Source: Pezizomycotina sp. ARF18 (Eukaryota; Ascomycota). Taken from it: 64,000 nucleotides of DNA. Location: assembly GCA_002224055.1 (NCBI GenBank), contig AZLU01000001.1:920766-984765 (forward strand). The letters run 5' to 3'. Each line of letters begins with the position of its first letter. Position 1 is the first letter of the stretch. Shown in pieces: positions 1 to 11,453 of the stretch. A program made the position numbers and the translations under genes. A model generated the notes under the pieces. The model did no database searches, was not told where the DNA came from, and saw nothing but the letters and a program-made list of their open reading frames with translations.

Positions 1-2296
1 CTCTCAGGAGTTCCCCAAACCACGCTACTTTTCTTGTAACAGTATTTACAATTACTCGTGGCATTTGATAAGAGTCAGGTAATCATTTCCATCTCCGTAT
101 TATATTCTTCAATATATATATATATAATAAGTATATCATTGTGAGGTTTTGTTACTGACACTGGATACTCGAGTGGCATTTAGTGTAACGTACCTACGTC
201 GATGATTTCCAAAGCGCCTGTCAAATCATAATGACCTCTCTTATTCGGGTTCTTCCTTCTATCTAAAACTATCCAAGATACCACAATACAATGTCAGATA
301 TTGACACATCTGACATAGGTGTGTGGGTAGTGCAACCAACAGTATACCAACAACACGTCCCTCCCAAAACGGAGTTGGACCAAGAACGGAGCTGAACCAA
401 TTTCCCCGTTCGATAATTTCTCCGAATCGCGAAGCGAAGCGACGCGGATGTAAGAAACCAAGAAAAAAAAGAAAAAAAAGAAAGGAATATCCATTTCTTT
501 TTATCTTGCCAAGCCTTATAATTCAGCCCATAAAACGGTTTTGCAACGGTCGGACATTTTTTCTCTAATTTTTTTTTCTTGTCTGACGACTTTTGACGAA
601 ATTCAATAGCTGCATGATGATTCAAAAAACAAGGACAAGCAAAAAGACACAACCAGAAAGAAAAAAAAAGAGAGAGAGCTAACTCATGTGATAAAACTTA
701 TTTCTCGATATTCTGCTTAGAAAGTCGGAGTAAATTTTTCTCAAAGGTAACAATAATTCGAACGAAGGAGAGATTTCAGTGGGTTCATAATGAATCCTAC
801 ACAATGTCAAGAAACCACTGGAAATTGACTCGCGAGTACGGCAACCTATGATATCTTGTATTATTTTCTTAACCAATTTACGGTAATCAAAGATGGCAAT
901 TATAATAGAGAAAATTCACGACCGAAGAATTCTTCCTCAATCTGGAAATTTTAGAATATTCCGACCGCCCGACGTTTCCCTTTTTTTTTTTTTTTTTTTT
1001 TTGTTGTGTTTTGTTTTGCTTATTCTGCTCGGCCAATAACGTATTTTTCCTTACGAGAAGGCTTGAAACACCCTCCAACGATTCCACTCCTCAATATACA
1101 ATTGAAGACGGACCGAACTAACTAAACTTGTACATTTTTATTGATTTATTTATACTCCGTTATTACTTTATGTTTCCGTGCTATTAATCTATTGCTGCAT
1201 ACAAGAGAAAAACTCGACACTAATATCAATGTAGCTCTCCGAAAAGTACCTGCTTTTTAATATTTAATACGATCTGTGATATAGTTTCTATAATACTGAT
1301 ATATTCACGAGGAAAATTTTAAACAGGCGTTTCTTTTTTTTTTCCTTTTTGACGAGACTCGGCTAGATAGACCATGGTGCGTCAGAACCTGCAGATGAAT
1401 CCATCGACTTGATCTTCCCCTTTTTTTACTTAGGATTTAGAATAATAGCTCATTTATATTAAATTCTTACCCGTGTTCCTATTTTTTCCTGTTGACGCTA
1501 GAGTTGCGTATATTCATCATAAGAAACCTACGGGGAAACTTTCTTTAACGCTTTCCTTTCTTCCTTTTTTTTCATGGAAGATCTGAGATTCCCATCCTAT
1601 ACCAAGATTGTTTTTGTCTTAAATACCTTCAGCCTTACTTCATCAGCTATCTGAGTCGTTATCTAAAGGATAAAAATAGCTAAAATTGACTCAATTATCA
1701 ATCCTGCCTTATATAGACTTGAGTTTGCCTGCTTACTCTTTGTTCGTTTCTCCCTCATTCTCTTTTTTTTTTTTTTTTTTTCGAACTTCACGATGTCTAC
1801 ACCGTCAACAATTTATCTCCGTACGTGTTTATAGACCTTAGATACATGCGTGCAAAAGATTTCCGGCAAAAATTTAAAGTTTTATTTGATACAACGCCAA
1901 GCGAAAAAAATATATATCAACTGAACCAAGGTACAAAAAATTTAAGGTTTTAAAAAGATCACAAAAGTTTTGGTAACATACAATAACAATTTCCCTTTTT
2001 TTTCTTTTTTTTCTTTTTAATTTTAATTCCGGGGAATAAGGGAGACATAAACAACAAGGGGTTTATAGATATATATATGGATATTTCCAATTTCGACCGG
2101 TTGGTTTGTATCGCAGATATATTTTACGACAAAGTCCGCTTTTTTTTTTTTTTTTTTGGCTTGGAACTGGAGATAAATTATCATACATTTTAAAAATAAA
2201 AACCTGATGATGTCATTGACACTCCACGCCGGTTTTCCCATCGTACGCCACTGCTACTCACATCAGGGCTAGTAAGCAGCCTGGTATCCGGCGCGG
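1..2296. other. Intergenic, no gene seen
   Basis: No frame here reads like a conserved protein; the open stretches are low-complexity and run through A/T tracts. It holds long T tracts at 981-1002, 1763-1781 and 2140-2157 and a short (TA)n run near 113-126. The GC content rises sharply at about 2240, where the thioesterase gene begins, so the last few hundred bases are probably its promoter and leader. Confidence 0.6.
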
Positions 2297-4362
2297 TTGC
2301 TGCACACTAGCCCCGCCACGCGAGCCTCGGCGTCACCCCGCGCTGCAGAACATGCGCGTGCAGACGCCGTGGTTGAAAGTACTCGCGCGAAAGAAGCGCG
2401 AGGAAAGAAGCGAAGGCCGTGGCGATTGGAGGGACGAAGCGATACGGTGGGGGGAAGGGGAGTTGGCGGGAAGAGGATGGGATAGTTATACTAGCCTTGT
2501 GAGTGAACTTTTTTTTTTTTTGGAAAAAAAAAAAAAAACTTTGGGAGCCTTTTCGCATGATTGATAGGGAAGGTACTTTTTTTGCGTGGTAGATCCTGGA
2601 GCTGGGCACGATGAATGGTTAGCGGATTCGTACGTTAATGCACTAGGAGGCTTAAGGTACATTTCCGCCGTTATTTTCAATTCAATTTGTGGAGTAGTGG
2701 TGGGGATCTTGGAACAGAAGTGTCACGGTGGGCTAACGGGTTCGAAGGATCGGATCGTTGTTCATGGACCTGGACGCCTTGGCTGGCGTGTGCGCGTACA
2801 AGCATGCAGGTGTGTTTTTGTGCATCTCATTTTCCAGATGGTTATATTATGAGCACTAGAGCTCTCGAGGGTCGGGAGGCTGACAGGAACCATGGTGAAA
2901 CTACCCACTACAAAGTCGACGACGCACAGATAGTTACGCCGCCGTCGACGGTGTCAACGTCGTACACTCGCCGTCGAAGTTCTGCGATCTGGAGCTGAGG
3001 TGACAACATCAACTACCGCTTTTTGCTCACTCTTCCTTTTACTTTCATGTGTGCTGATGCTTAAAACGAGGAGAAAACAAAAAGTGGACAAGTCATCTAT
3101 GTCGGAAAGAGCTCCATGGAGATCGAACTAAAAGTTACGACGGTCGAATCCAGGAAGGAAGTCATGAGCTGCTCTTTTACTATGGTTGCTAGGGATCGGA
3201 AGACCAAGAAGTACGTTTTCACCCTTTGGGACGGGAGTGTGGGCGACGGTTTGAAGGTGGGGAGATGTCTAACGCTAAGAACAACAGGGCCGCACGAATT
3301 AACCCACTAATATGCGAAACCGAAGAGGAGAAGTTGCTCTTCGAGATTGGGAAGCGTACGTAGGATAACGCCCAGCTTTCGCCGTCCTTTCTTCCTCTCT
3401 CTGGACAACGTGGAGCTTCTCGAGCTCACTTAAATATTGTATTTAAAAAGGTTAATGGGCTGACCTTTTGTGATGCAGAGTACAACGAATCGAAAAGCTC
3501 TTATCAAAGCTATCTCTCGAGGCAGCCACCGAACGGAGGAGAGTGGTTTAATTCACGCCATGTGGTTGGAGCAGCAGCGATATTCGGGTTAGTTCATTTC
3601 TTCATCTCTACTTGAAAAGGGTGTGAATAATTAATATTATGGACAAATGGTAGACCCGGCTCGCATGTAAAGAGCCCGAGTCCATAATGTACATGGAGGA
3701 CACGCGCATTGAGAATTCGGAGATCAGCAACCACCGGTGAGTAGTCCAGCAATTCAATGAGCCTAATACAATATATTATTGCTGACACGGGGGGCCTAAT
3801 TTTAGTACCGTAACCGACATGTAAGGTTTTAACTCCTCTTTCGCAGGTGCTTCTAGTCGCAGCTTGTTTCCTTCGAGCTCTTATATCAAGCAAATTTTTG
3901 AATCACGTATTACTTGAGGTCATCTAATATACTCCTTTAATTTATACCAGGATGTCATGATATTCGGTGGCAAGTTAATGCGCGAAGCTTCGAGCTAGCG
4001 TTCTGCTGCTGCGCAAAGGCGATACACTCGCGTCCGTCTTCCTGTCTCTCGACCCTCGGCATTAAGAAATCTGTCCGTAGGATCTATACTGTACTCACGC
4101 CGTCGTAGCGTACGCCGAACCTACGCGGAGGGTTACCCGCAGCTGCAAATCCGCGTCGACACGACGGTTAGGATGTTTCACATAATGCCGTCCCCGAGGA
4201 CAGCGCACCTTCAATTTCACGTTCATCGCACCGGAATGGAGGGCGGATTGAAGATCATGCAAGGACTTATGACGAGTTCGTTAAATACATCGACGCGAAG
4301 AGGCGAGCAGATACTGCGAAGGAGGAGGTCCATGGGAACCGAACGGGATGGTATCATGTAAA
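2297..4362 (+). CDS. Acyl-CoA thioesterase, double hotdog, ACOT9-like
   Basis: Likely hydrolyses acyl-CoA thioesters, probably in mitochondria. In order along the strand I can read a basic N-terminal part ending in DSYTSLV (to 2498), DSYVNALGGLR (about 2625), MDLDALAGVCAYKHA (from 2764), VDGVNVVHSPSKFCDLELR (about 2945), GQVIYVGKSSMEIELKV (about 3088), CSFTMVARD, INPLICETEEEKLLFEIG, RQPP..ESGLIHAMWL (about 3510-3575), a FGGKLMREA segment (about 3963), GYPQLQIRVDTTV (about 4130), FNFTFIAPEW and a charged tail. This is the order of the two ACOT9-type hotdog repeats. Several introns are visible; 3211-3287 has a CTAAC branch site and restores the frame exactly. There are frame slips near 3530 and 4230. 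The start is either 2297 or 2352 and the stop is approximate, because a frame slip lies between the two possible N-terminal frames. Confidence 0.75.
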
Positions 4363-4511
4363 AAGGGAAAAAAGAAAAAGAAAGAAAAGAAAAGAAAAGA
4401 AAAGAAAAGAAGAGTTGGGAGGTCGCCGTGGTATTCAGATACCACTGCGAATCCTTTGCGAGGGCAATGAAAGCTTTCTGCTCCGCTGTGTTGTCGTGTT
4501 GCGAGATTATC

Positions 4512-4544
<33 letters not shown>

Positions 4545-6066
4545 CTTTTTCTTGCATGAATCATGAATCACGACACCGGCAGTTAAGTTGACAGTTCGAT
4601 TATTTATTTTTTTGCCACTAGCGCTGCGAGGTGAAGTGGTTGGTGATATTTATTTTTTCTTTTATATTATCCGGTAACGTCGCGGATCCTTCGGGCTCTT
4701 TCTTATTATTTTCCTTTTGATTTCTGCTAAATACAGGTCTTACGATAGCTCAATGCATACTAGCGCGTAAAATGGAATATATCTGACGTGCGTTGGGAAC
4801 GTAACGCGGAGGTCCTAGTGGCGTTCCGCGAGACGTCAAAGTAGCTTGTCAATACCCCGGGGAATTTTCCTTGATATCCAATTGGTGGCTAAAGATCCTT
4901 TTTCTTTTTTGTGAATGTATACCTGTATCGCAATTTTGATATATTCATGTTTAGTCTTTTTTTCCAACACCTTTTTCGAATATCTGCACCTTTGCTCCAC
5001 TTTTTTTTTTTTTTTTTTTTTTATACATTTCTTCCGAAATTAAAAAAGGAAAAATTATTCATGAAGAAAGAGGATCATAAATCACGAATCACAGTCAATT
5101 GCAGAGATATGGTTCGATTTTTTTTTCTTTCTTCTTTCTGTTCGTAAGTATATTTCCGGTCGGTGTTGACACTTTAACCGATAATGTCTATCACATGTCT
5201 AGAAGGTTCCAACTAAATACGACCATTGAACGAGTAACGAGTAATGTAGAACGCAAGGAGACCCGCCCCCAGCTTAGAAAAAAAACAGGACTTTTTCCTC
5301 TCTCTCTCTTTCTCACAACAGGGCTTTAGTCTCCTCCATTAATTCCTCTTCGAAAAAAAAAAAGGAAAAGAATATCCTAAGAGACTAGCCCCAGAGGCAT
5401 CGAAAGAGAGAGAGAGAGAAAGACCTATAGCAAGGCGGGTACTATGAAGGTTCCAATCGGTAAATATTCAATGTCTTCACTACGTCATGAAACATTACCT
5501 CAGACGCAAACGAAAACGTTTAACTGGGTGGTGCTAATACAAATACCTACCCCGTGAAACTCGCTGCAAGACGCAGAGGTGAGAAGGACGGGACTTCCTG
5601 CGGGAAAGAGCCTGTTAAGAAACAATCGAACGTTGTTTGAGAGGCGGTAGGTAGCAGTAGTATTAAGGATGTCGTGATTTGATAATTAAGAAAAGAAAAA
5701 AGGAACAGAAAAAAAGAATTGGCCGACGCGAAGTTATGTAGAAAAAATCCCTTGAGGTCTTGGCGTTACCTATTGTTTCCCGCCGCTGTTTCTCGGTAAC
5801 GGCGGTCGATACTTTTTGGAGCTTATCCCCAAATGTCACGCTACTAATTTTTGAAGATTTCGAACAAACCACGACGAGAAATTTCAACCGTCGACGGCGG
5901 GTGTTTTACTTTTAGCAGTTGACCAGCTTTGGTTATAGGTCGCGAAGCACCAATGATTGAGCTAGCGTTGCTAGGAGACTACATACACGCCATTGAGTAG
6001 CTAGCTCTCGAGCTTCCTCCAATTCCCAAGCTTGACGGGAGCTCCACCGCCTTAGTTAAGGCCACA
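4363..6066. other. Intergenic, homopolymer-rich
   Basis: No gene recognised. It contains a purine (AAAAG)n repeat at about 4384-4410, an A29 tract at 4512-4540 and a T22 tract at 5001-5022. Short open frames on both strands are low-complexity translations of these tracts. The last 100 bases or so before 6067 may be the promoter of the next gene. Confidence 0.5.
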
Positions 6067-6860
6067 ATGTGGGGCCGCCAACCACCTGCTCCACCTGCCC
6101 CTCCTCCAGAGGAATCGCCGGCGGTGATGTCATCCTCCCCTCCTCATCGACACCACTACCGCCGCCGACCACTACATCTCCCAACGGAAGCACCACTACA
6201 ACACCAACCCCCGCCCGCCCCCTCCCCTCGGACTCTACTACTACGCAACCCGCCCGCCTCCACATGCCCTCTTCTCCCGCCTCCTAATCGCAACTTCTTC
6301 GCCTCCTCCGCTGGCTTCCTCCTCGGCGCCGGCATCGGTTCCCGAAAAGCATCCCTCCGCTTCCGCGCTGAAAACGCGCACCGCTTTCCCAGATCGAAAA
6401 AGGGGTGGTACTTCTACACAAGAGTAAGAACTGGTACGTTATGCTAGCGAGCGTTAAAGAGGGCGTGTACAGTGCGGGAGGTTGGCGGGTATTACGAGCT
6501 TGTTCTTTTGCGTGGAGGAGGTTGTGGATGACGTAGGGGGGTAGGGTTGATGCTGTGGGAGTATCGTTGCGGGAGGGGTTACGGGGGTGTTTATGGCTAT
6601 TTAGGTGAGGATAAACCTCTCTCTCTGTAAAAAAAGGTTTGCTGGAACTTTTTCTTGAAGTGGGAGGGTTAACTAATGAGGGTTATGTAGGACATGTAAC
6701 GCGCGGCGTCGTAGCTAAGACGGCGAAGAGGGGAGCTTGGTTGGGTTGCTCTACGGCGCGGCACAGGATTTCGTTCGCGTGCTCGCGGGCGAGAGCGTGT
6801 TTTACCTGGATCCGCTGGTGCGCAGGATATCACCGTCGCACGGGAGAGGAGAAGGGGATT
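6067..6860 (+). CDS. Conserved fungal small membrane protein
   Basis: Starts with a Pro/Ser/Thr-rich N-terminus, followed by a glycine-rich hydrophobic segment (FASSAGFLLGAGIG) and then FRAENAHRFP, KGWYFY, KSKNWYVML, SVKEGVYSAG, LFFCVEEVVDD, VAGGVTG and, after an intron beginning at about 6604 and ending in the 6685-6700 area (TTAACTAAT branch), GLLYGAAQDFVR and VFYLDPLVRR. From memory this block order occurs in an uncharacterised ascomycete family whose glycine-zipper membrane segments resemble those of Tim17-type proteins; that likeness is an inference and no function is assigned. The frame changes at least three times, one of them explained by a lost C near 6417. The stop is uncertain; the sequence after about 6860 no longer reads like the family. 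Confidence 0.5.
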
Positions 6861-7969
6861 CTTTATGACGAGAAGAAGGATCGTGCGAGTTACGCCTGGG
6901 AAGAGCTGCGGGATATCATTCACGAAATGTCCTTTGGCTCTCTGAAATACGACTGCTCGGATATTAGTTTACGTGATTCTGCGATGAAGTTGGGCTTTTC
7001 GTAGCTTCCTACAGCTCGGTATATACCCCATCACAGCGTTTTGAACCATCTAGCCCATTTCCCGAATCTACGGAATGTATATAACAACTCGAAAGAACAA
7101 AGAAAATCTCATCATTAGACCCTGGACGCGTTTAACATGATATCCTTTTAACATGTAAATAAAATTATAAAAAACATTGATTGCATTTTTACTAGCGTAT
7201 CGATGCTTACTGTTCGTGATGTCTCAGGAAGCTACATCTGGTTTATACTCCCACAATGTTGATGATCATTCACAGTAAACTTCGTCACTTATATCATCAA
7301 TATGTTACTGAATAGCATCATTTCTTTCGCATTTTAAAAACAATAACTCCATGAGTTACCACCGGTGAAAATTAACAATACAGTGCAGAGTTATAACTCT
7401 ATGTATATATACCATACGGAAATGCTAAATCCTCTCAAGCCTGACGGAGATTCCTGAAAGCGGGCATAAGCGGACCTCGTGATTCAACTCGAGTTCAGCT
7501 TTAAAGCCTACACCAGACTACAGTCATAATTGTACATTCTAAGGTATACCTTGGGCATGCAGGGTTCTTCCATAGTACATGGAGATATACCTGGATTTAT
7601 ATATATTTTCAGACAAAGGTTCAACTTCCTATGTTAAGGGTTGTGGGGCTTTCAAATCCAAAAGAAAGAACGGAAGATATCCAATGACCTTCACGGCATA
7701 CGCTTAAAGAAGAGCCCTCGAGTATTAGGATGTTTGTTTTTTATAGCTCCCTTGAGCTTTGACAAACGTCTCTTTCGTTATTCACGAATTGCCAAAAACA
7801 ACAATAATTCACTGATTTTGCCGTATTGTTTTGAAGGTTTCGATGCAGCTAAAGCTACGAACGCTCGAGATATCTCTGGACAGGTAATTATAATATATAC
7901 ACTAATTCCCAAGTAGCAGGTTAATCTGATATATAATATCCGAGTCTATATTTATATGTAGTTACGATG
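6861..7969. other. Intergenic or leader, weak coding signal at the end
   Basis: The first part has no recognisable gene and is AT-rich. An open frame at 7641-7885 ends at a plausible donor (CAG/GTAATT) and could be an upstream exon of the coding-like block that follows, but its composition is ordinary and I cannot support it further. Confidence 0.35.
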
Positions 7970-8537
7970 GATCCTATCTAAATATCCTCACGACTTCAGG
8001 ACATACGGCTCTGATTGAGGCAGATTTCGGGAACAATTCTGCAAGTCCCATCCTCACCGATATCGGTAACAGCCAATACAACATACCTTCATCGACAGGT
8101 TGTACGCCTTCCCGCCACATAGAAACAAACCCTACCCGTGACGGCTAGCCCGCGGTATACGACAACAATAGCTTTGATACCGTGTTGGTTTATCTCGCTC
8201 TTCCTTCCGACAATAGCGATTATCGAGAACCTTTCTTTGTTGGCGATGCTCCGCCCGCGGGTACCTTACGTACCCAAAAATCCAAGCCTCCGTGCCCTTG
8301 TACTCGGGTTTCAGGTTACATATAAAGGGTGAAGACGTCAAGCCAGGTGAAGGCTGGGTCATTTGTGGGGGCGATAACCCGAACTGGTCGCACGATATCT
8401 CCGGGCCCGACATGAATGGTGAGCCTGTTAATTTTAGAGCTATATACTGGGTCTACCGGGAGTTTGGAACCATCCGACCCGCGGTCCGGCGCCGTGCATT
8501 CCAGTTAATATCAAGCGGTTCTATGTGGCAATATTAA
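7970..8537 (+). CDS. Unrecognised coding-like block
   Basis: After a possible acceptor near 7999, one frame runs for about 85 codons with a single stop (GHTALIEADFGNNSASPIL, then FDTVLVYLALPSDNSDYRE and FFVGDAPPAGTL). It then passes into another frame, EDVKPGEGWVICGGDNPNW and ISGPDMNGEPVNFRAIYWVY, ending at 8537. Gly, Pro and Trp use and the codon pattern differ from the surrounding non-coding DNA, which is why I list it. The Trp/Gly-rich end suggests a small extracellular or sugar-binding fold, but this is only a guess. It may be a decayed gene or a gene split by the same indels seen elsewhere in the window. Confidence 0.3.
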
Positions 8538-9232
8538 TGCGTATTACGATGAAGCCTACGACGAGAGTCCACCTTAACATAAGGGTAGTACCGCATGTAC
8601 ATAAGTAATAATACTGGAGTAATTGATAGAATGAGAGGATGTTTATAGCTGGAAATTTAAATATCTATCTAATTGTTTATCGTGAAAATTATACTGAAGC
8701 TGTAATTACAAATTTCTTCCAAGAATTCGTCTAGATCTCTGTCGACTTACCATACCATAAGTATCCAATACCGCGATGATATTTGTAATAGTCTATCGAA
8801 TTAGTGTATATTCGGGATTTGTTTCTCGCCGTCCCCTGCAGCATAGTCGCATAGTGAAACAGGACGCGGCAGCGTCGGCAGAACCGAAGAACAAAAAATA
8901 AATAAATAAATAATAAATAAAAAAAATAAATAAAAAATAACCGTGATCGCTGGTGTGTATACTGCACTGCCAAGACTTTTTATCTATTGCGCCATCGGAC
9001 TTAAGAGACATCATGAAATTCCAAATCGAATACCTCATGATTTATAAGAAGTAACCTCGTCGCAGTATTAAATCGCCATCATGCAATATTCCGTCTCAGG
9101 TCTCGAACACCGTACTGAAATCTATATAATATACACCTCATAGCTCCCTTCTCCATCTTTTTGTCTCAATTTTCGCAATCCATTCAACCTTTCATCTCCA
9201 GCAGCGTACCTCAACCTTGAAACTCAGCGTTT
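8538..9232. other. Intergenic with AAAT microsatellite
   Basis: No gene seen. An imperfect (AAAT)n repeat lies at about 8893-8940. The last 100 bases, pyrimidine-rich with CAACC and CATC motifs, look like the promoter and leader of the MsrA gene. Confidence 0.5.
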
Positions 9233-10069
9233 ATGTCTTTCCTCCAACAACTCCTGAAGCAATTCTCCACCTCTTCGAGCCCCGCAGTCATGAGCAACGT
9301 TAGCGGCCCTATCAAGGCTAAGATCCCGCAATCGGTCCTGGCGAAGGTTCCGAACGCTGAAGCGGCGACAGTTGCAGCTGGGTATGCGACGGCCTCCACT
9401 CTCTCTGCAGAGCCTCAAAGAAGCTAACAGTACTTTTTGAACCTACAGGTGCTTTTGGGGTGTAGAACACGTTACAGGAAGCAGTTCCGCGACAATGGTA
9501 CGTATTTTGCTGCAATTTTTCCAACATAGATGAAGTTACAGCTAACACTGAATGAACTAGGTCTCTCGACGCCCGCGTCGGCTACATCGGCGGAAACATC
9601 TCCGACCCCTCCTACAAATCCGTCTGCAGCGGCCGCACCGGCCACGCCGAAGCTCTCCAGATCTACTACGACCCTTCCAAGCTCTCCTACAAACCCTAAT
9701 AGAATTCTTCTACAAGATCCACGACCCGACGACCGCAAACCGCCAGGGTCCCGATACGGGTCGCAGTACCGCTCGGGGATATTCTATCACGACGAGGAGC
9801 AGCACGCGGTGGCGAAGGAGGTCACGGAGAAGGCGCAAAAGGACTGGTGGAAGGAGAAGAAGATCGTCACGGCGGTTGTGCCCGCAGGAGAGTGGTGGGA
9901 TGCTGAGGATTACCACCAGAAGTATTTGATACATAATCCGGGAGGTTATGAGTGCCCGACTCAGTAAGTTTCACCTTTTTCGTCTCTCCTGTTGCGACCT
10001 TTTTTTCTGGTGTTGGTAGGATTAAGCTAACGATCTACCCTCAATAGCTACGTCCGCAACTTCTCCTGA
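9233..10069 (+). CDS. msrA: Peptide methionine sulfoxide reductase A
   Basis: Reduces methionine-S-sulfoxide in proteins back to methionine, using thioredoxin. The sequence gives AEAATVAAG, an intron, then GCFWGVEHV with the catalytic Cys codon at 9450-9452, a second intron (about 9498-9558), ARVGYIGGNISDPSYKSVC, SGRTGHAEALQIYYDPSKL, SQYRSGIFYHDEEQHAVA, AGEWWDAEDYHQKYLIHNP and, after an intron at 9964-10047, HYVRNFS and a stop. These are the whole MsrA core in order. Two candidate starts exist: Met at 9233 gives a Ser/Gln-rich extension that might target mitochondria, while a Met at about 9290 gives a cytosolic form. Three frame slips lie near 9472, 9691 and 9758; each is repaired by one extra base in a T, A or G run, so the gene is probably intact in the organism. 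Confidence 0.93.
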
Positions 10070-11000
10070 CAGGGTTCTATTCAAAATTGACCTTTTCTTC
10101 GATCCTCGATATTCCTTTATTGTTTTCGCTCTTCATGGGGGGTGGTAGATATTTTTGTATATGGAAAAAATTTTACGGAGTGAATTGGTGATTGGCTTTT
10201 TGTTTTTTTGACTTCTTTCAAAGCGTTAATAATTTCATAAATAAAATAATTACGATTTTCCTCATCACATACCCTTCTTGGGGCGGGCTGCGTCTTACCT
10301 CCTAAACTCCTGGCGCTTCACATGTTTTGAGACTAGGAGGTGTCCAGAAAGTGTCATATGATCCACCCGATTCGGGCGGGCCTCGGTCGGGACTACTCGT
10401 TCCTAACTCTTATAGGCAAGTGGTACAGAGTACTGACTGTTATTGGAAAAAGCAAACTATTTTCAATCACCCGGTCACGTGACTCGCCCGATTCGGCACT
10501 CCTTGGGAGGTCTCCAACCATTTATATAGATCAATTTCGTACTCCACTTCCACAAATCCAATGCTTCGGCAAGGTAAAGGGTGTAGTTCAGTCTACGTTA
10601 CCCGCACTTGGTTCCATGTATCAGCATCGATCGGAGTTCAACCCCCACCTCGCCCGGGGTTGAGCGGAGAGAAGGCCTTCGGGCTTTTTTCTTTTGCTGA
10701 AATTTATTATAACTGGCTTTTTTGTTCTGTTCTGTTTTTTTTTTTTTTTTTTTTTTTCGGGTGATTTTAAGGTCACGTTTTGGTTCGATAGGTTACAAAA
10801 GTCTTATTGTCATCGTCGTCTTCGTTGTTGTTGTAGATTTCAATTTCTAACTATTATATATATATATATATATTTACTCCTTCCATCTATCATAAGATAT
10901 CCGCATATTACAAACAGAATATTGGATGCTAATGCTTTTATAACTCGAATAATAAAAAAACAAACGACCATGTAAATACCATTAGTCCACATATATAGTA
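10070..11000. other. Intergenic between convergent genes
   Basis: Lies between the 3' ends of MsrA and the minus-strand gene. It contains a GC-rich island (10330-10690) with two copies of CCCGATTCGG, a CACGTG E-box at about 10476 and an inverted repeat around 10637-10664, then a T23 tract (10735-10757) and a (TA)n run (10855-10873). No protein is supported. Confidence 0.5.
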
Positions 11001-11453
11001 TCAAATTCCCCTCGCATCGCCCGCCACGACTTCAACGTAATCGTACGTCGCGCTGTCGATCTTCCTGCAAAGCTTCACCGCAAGTTTCCTATCGTTTCCC
11101 CGGAGCATCTCGGAGTACCGCTTCAAGCACCCGAACTTGTCCGGGTCGAGGTGCGCCGCTACGGCCGCGACGACGCAGAACTCACACCGTTCGCACAGTG
11201 CGCTTCCGAGAGCGTTGCTAACACTAAATCAACAAGAAAGAAATGTTAACTTAAGAGTAGCAATTAGAATTGAAGGGAGCTCGTGCGTACGTTCTGCTTC
11301 AATGAGGTAGTCCACCGCTATATTCCACCACAGCGGAGCGACACCGGTACGGGCGTCTGGAAACATTACTCTCTGCTCATGCTGCAGCGCGACTTCGATG
11401 TGGCGGTTTACGGTTGCGACTGCTTCTTTTCGTAGTAATTCGTTAGCGGACAT
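11001..11453 (-). CDS. Small hypothetical protein with CxxC
   Basis: Read on the minus strand from the ATG at 11453: a helical N-terminus (LRKEAVATVNRHIEVALQ, then WWNIAVDYLIEAE), an intron with donor GTACGC and acceptor TTTAG near 11222, then LGSALCERCEFCVVAAVAAH, LDPDKFGCLKRYSEMLRG, KLAVKLCRKIDSATYDYV and a stop at 11001-11003. GC content is clearly above that of the flanks, and the two exons agree in codon style. The layout, with a helical region then Cys pairs and a second helical region, is somewhat like the tail of a BTB/POZ protein, but I do not recognise it. The join at the intron does not give the preferred frame, so a one-base error near it is possible. Confidence 0.5.

Noticed and set aside
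269-652. 127-codon minus-strand frame
   Set aside because: It is mostly translation of A/T tracts and pyrimidine blocks, with no coding flavour.
10560-10664. Possible tRNA from GTTCAACCCCC
   Set aside because: The stem pairs with a downstream G run as a simple hairpin; no acceptor or anticodon arm can be drawn.
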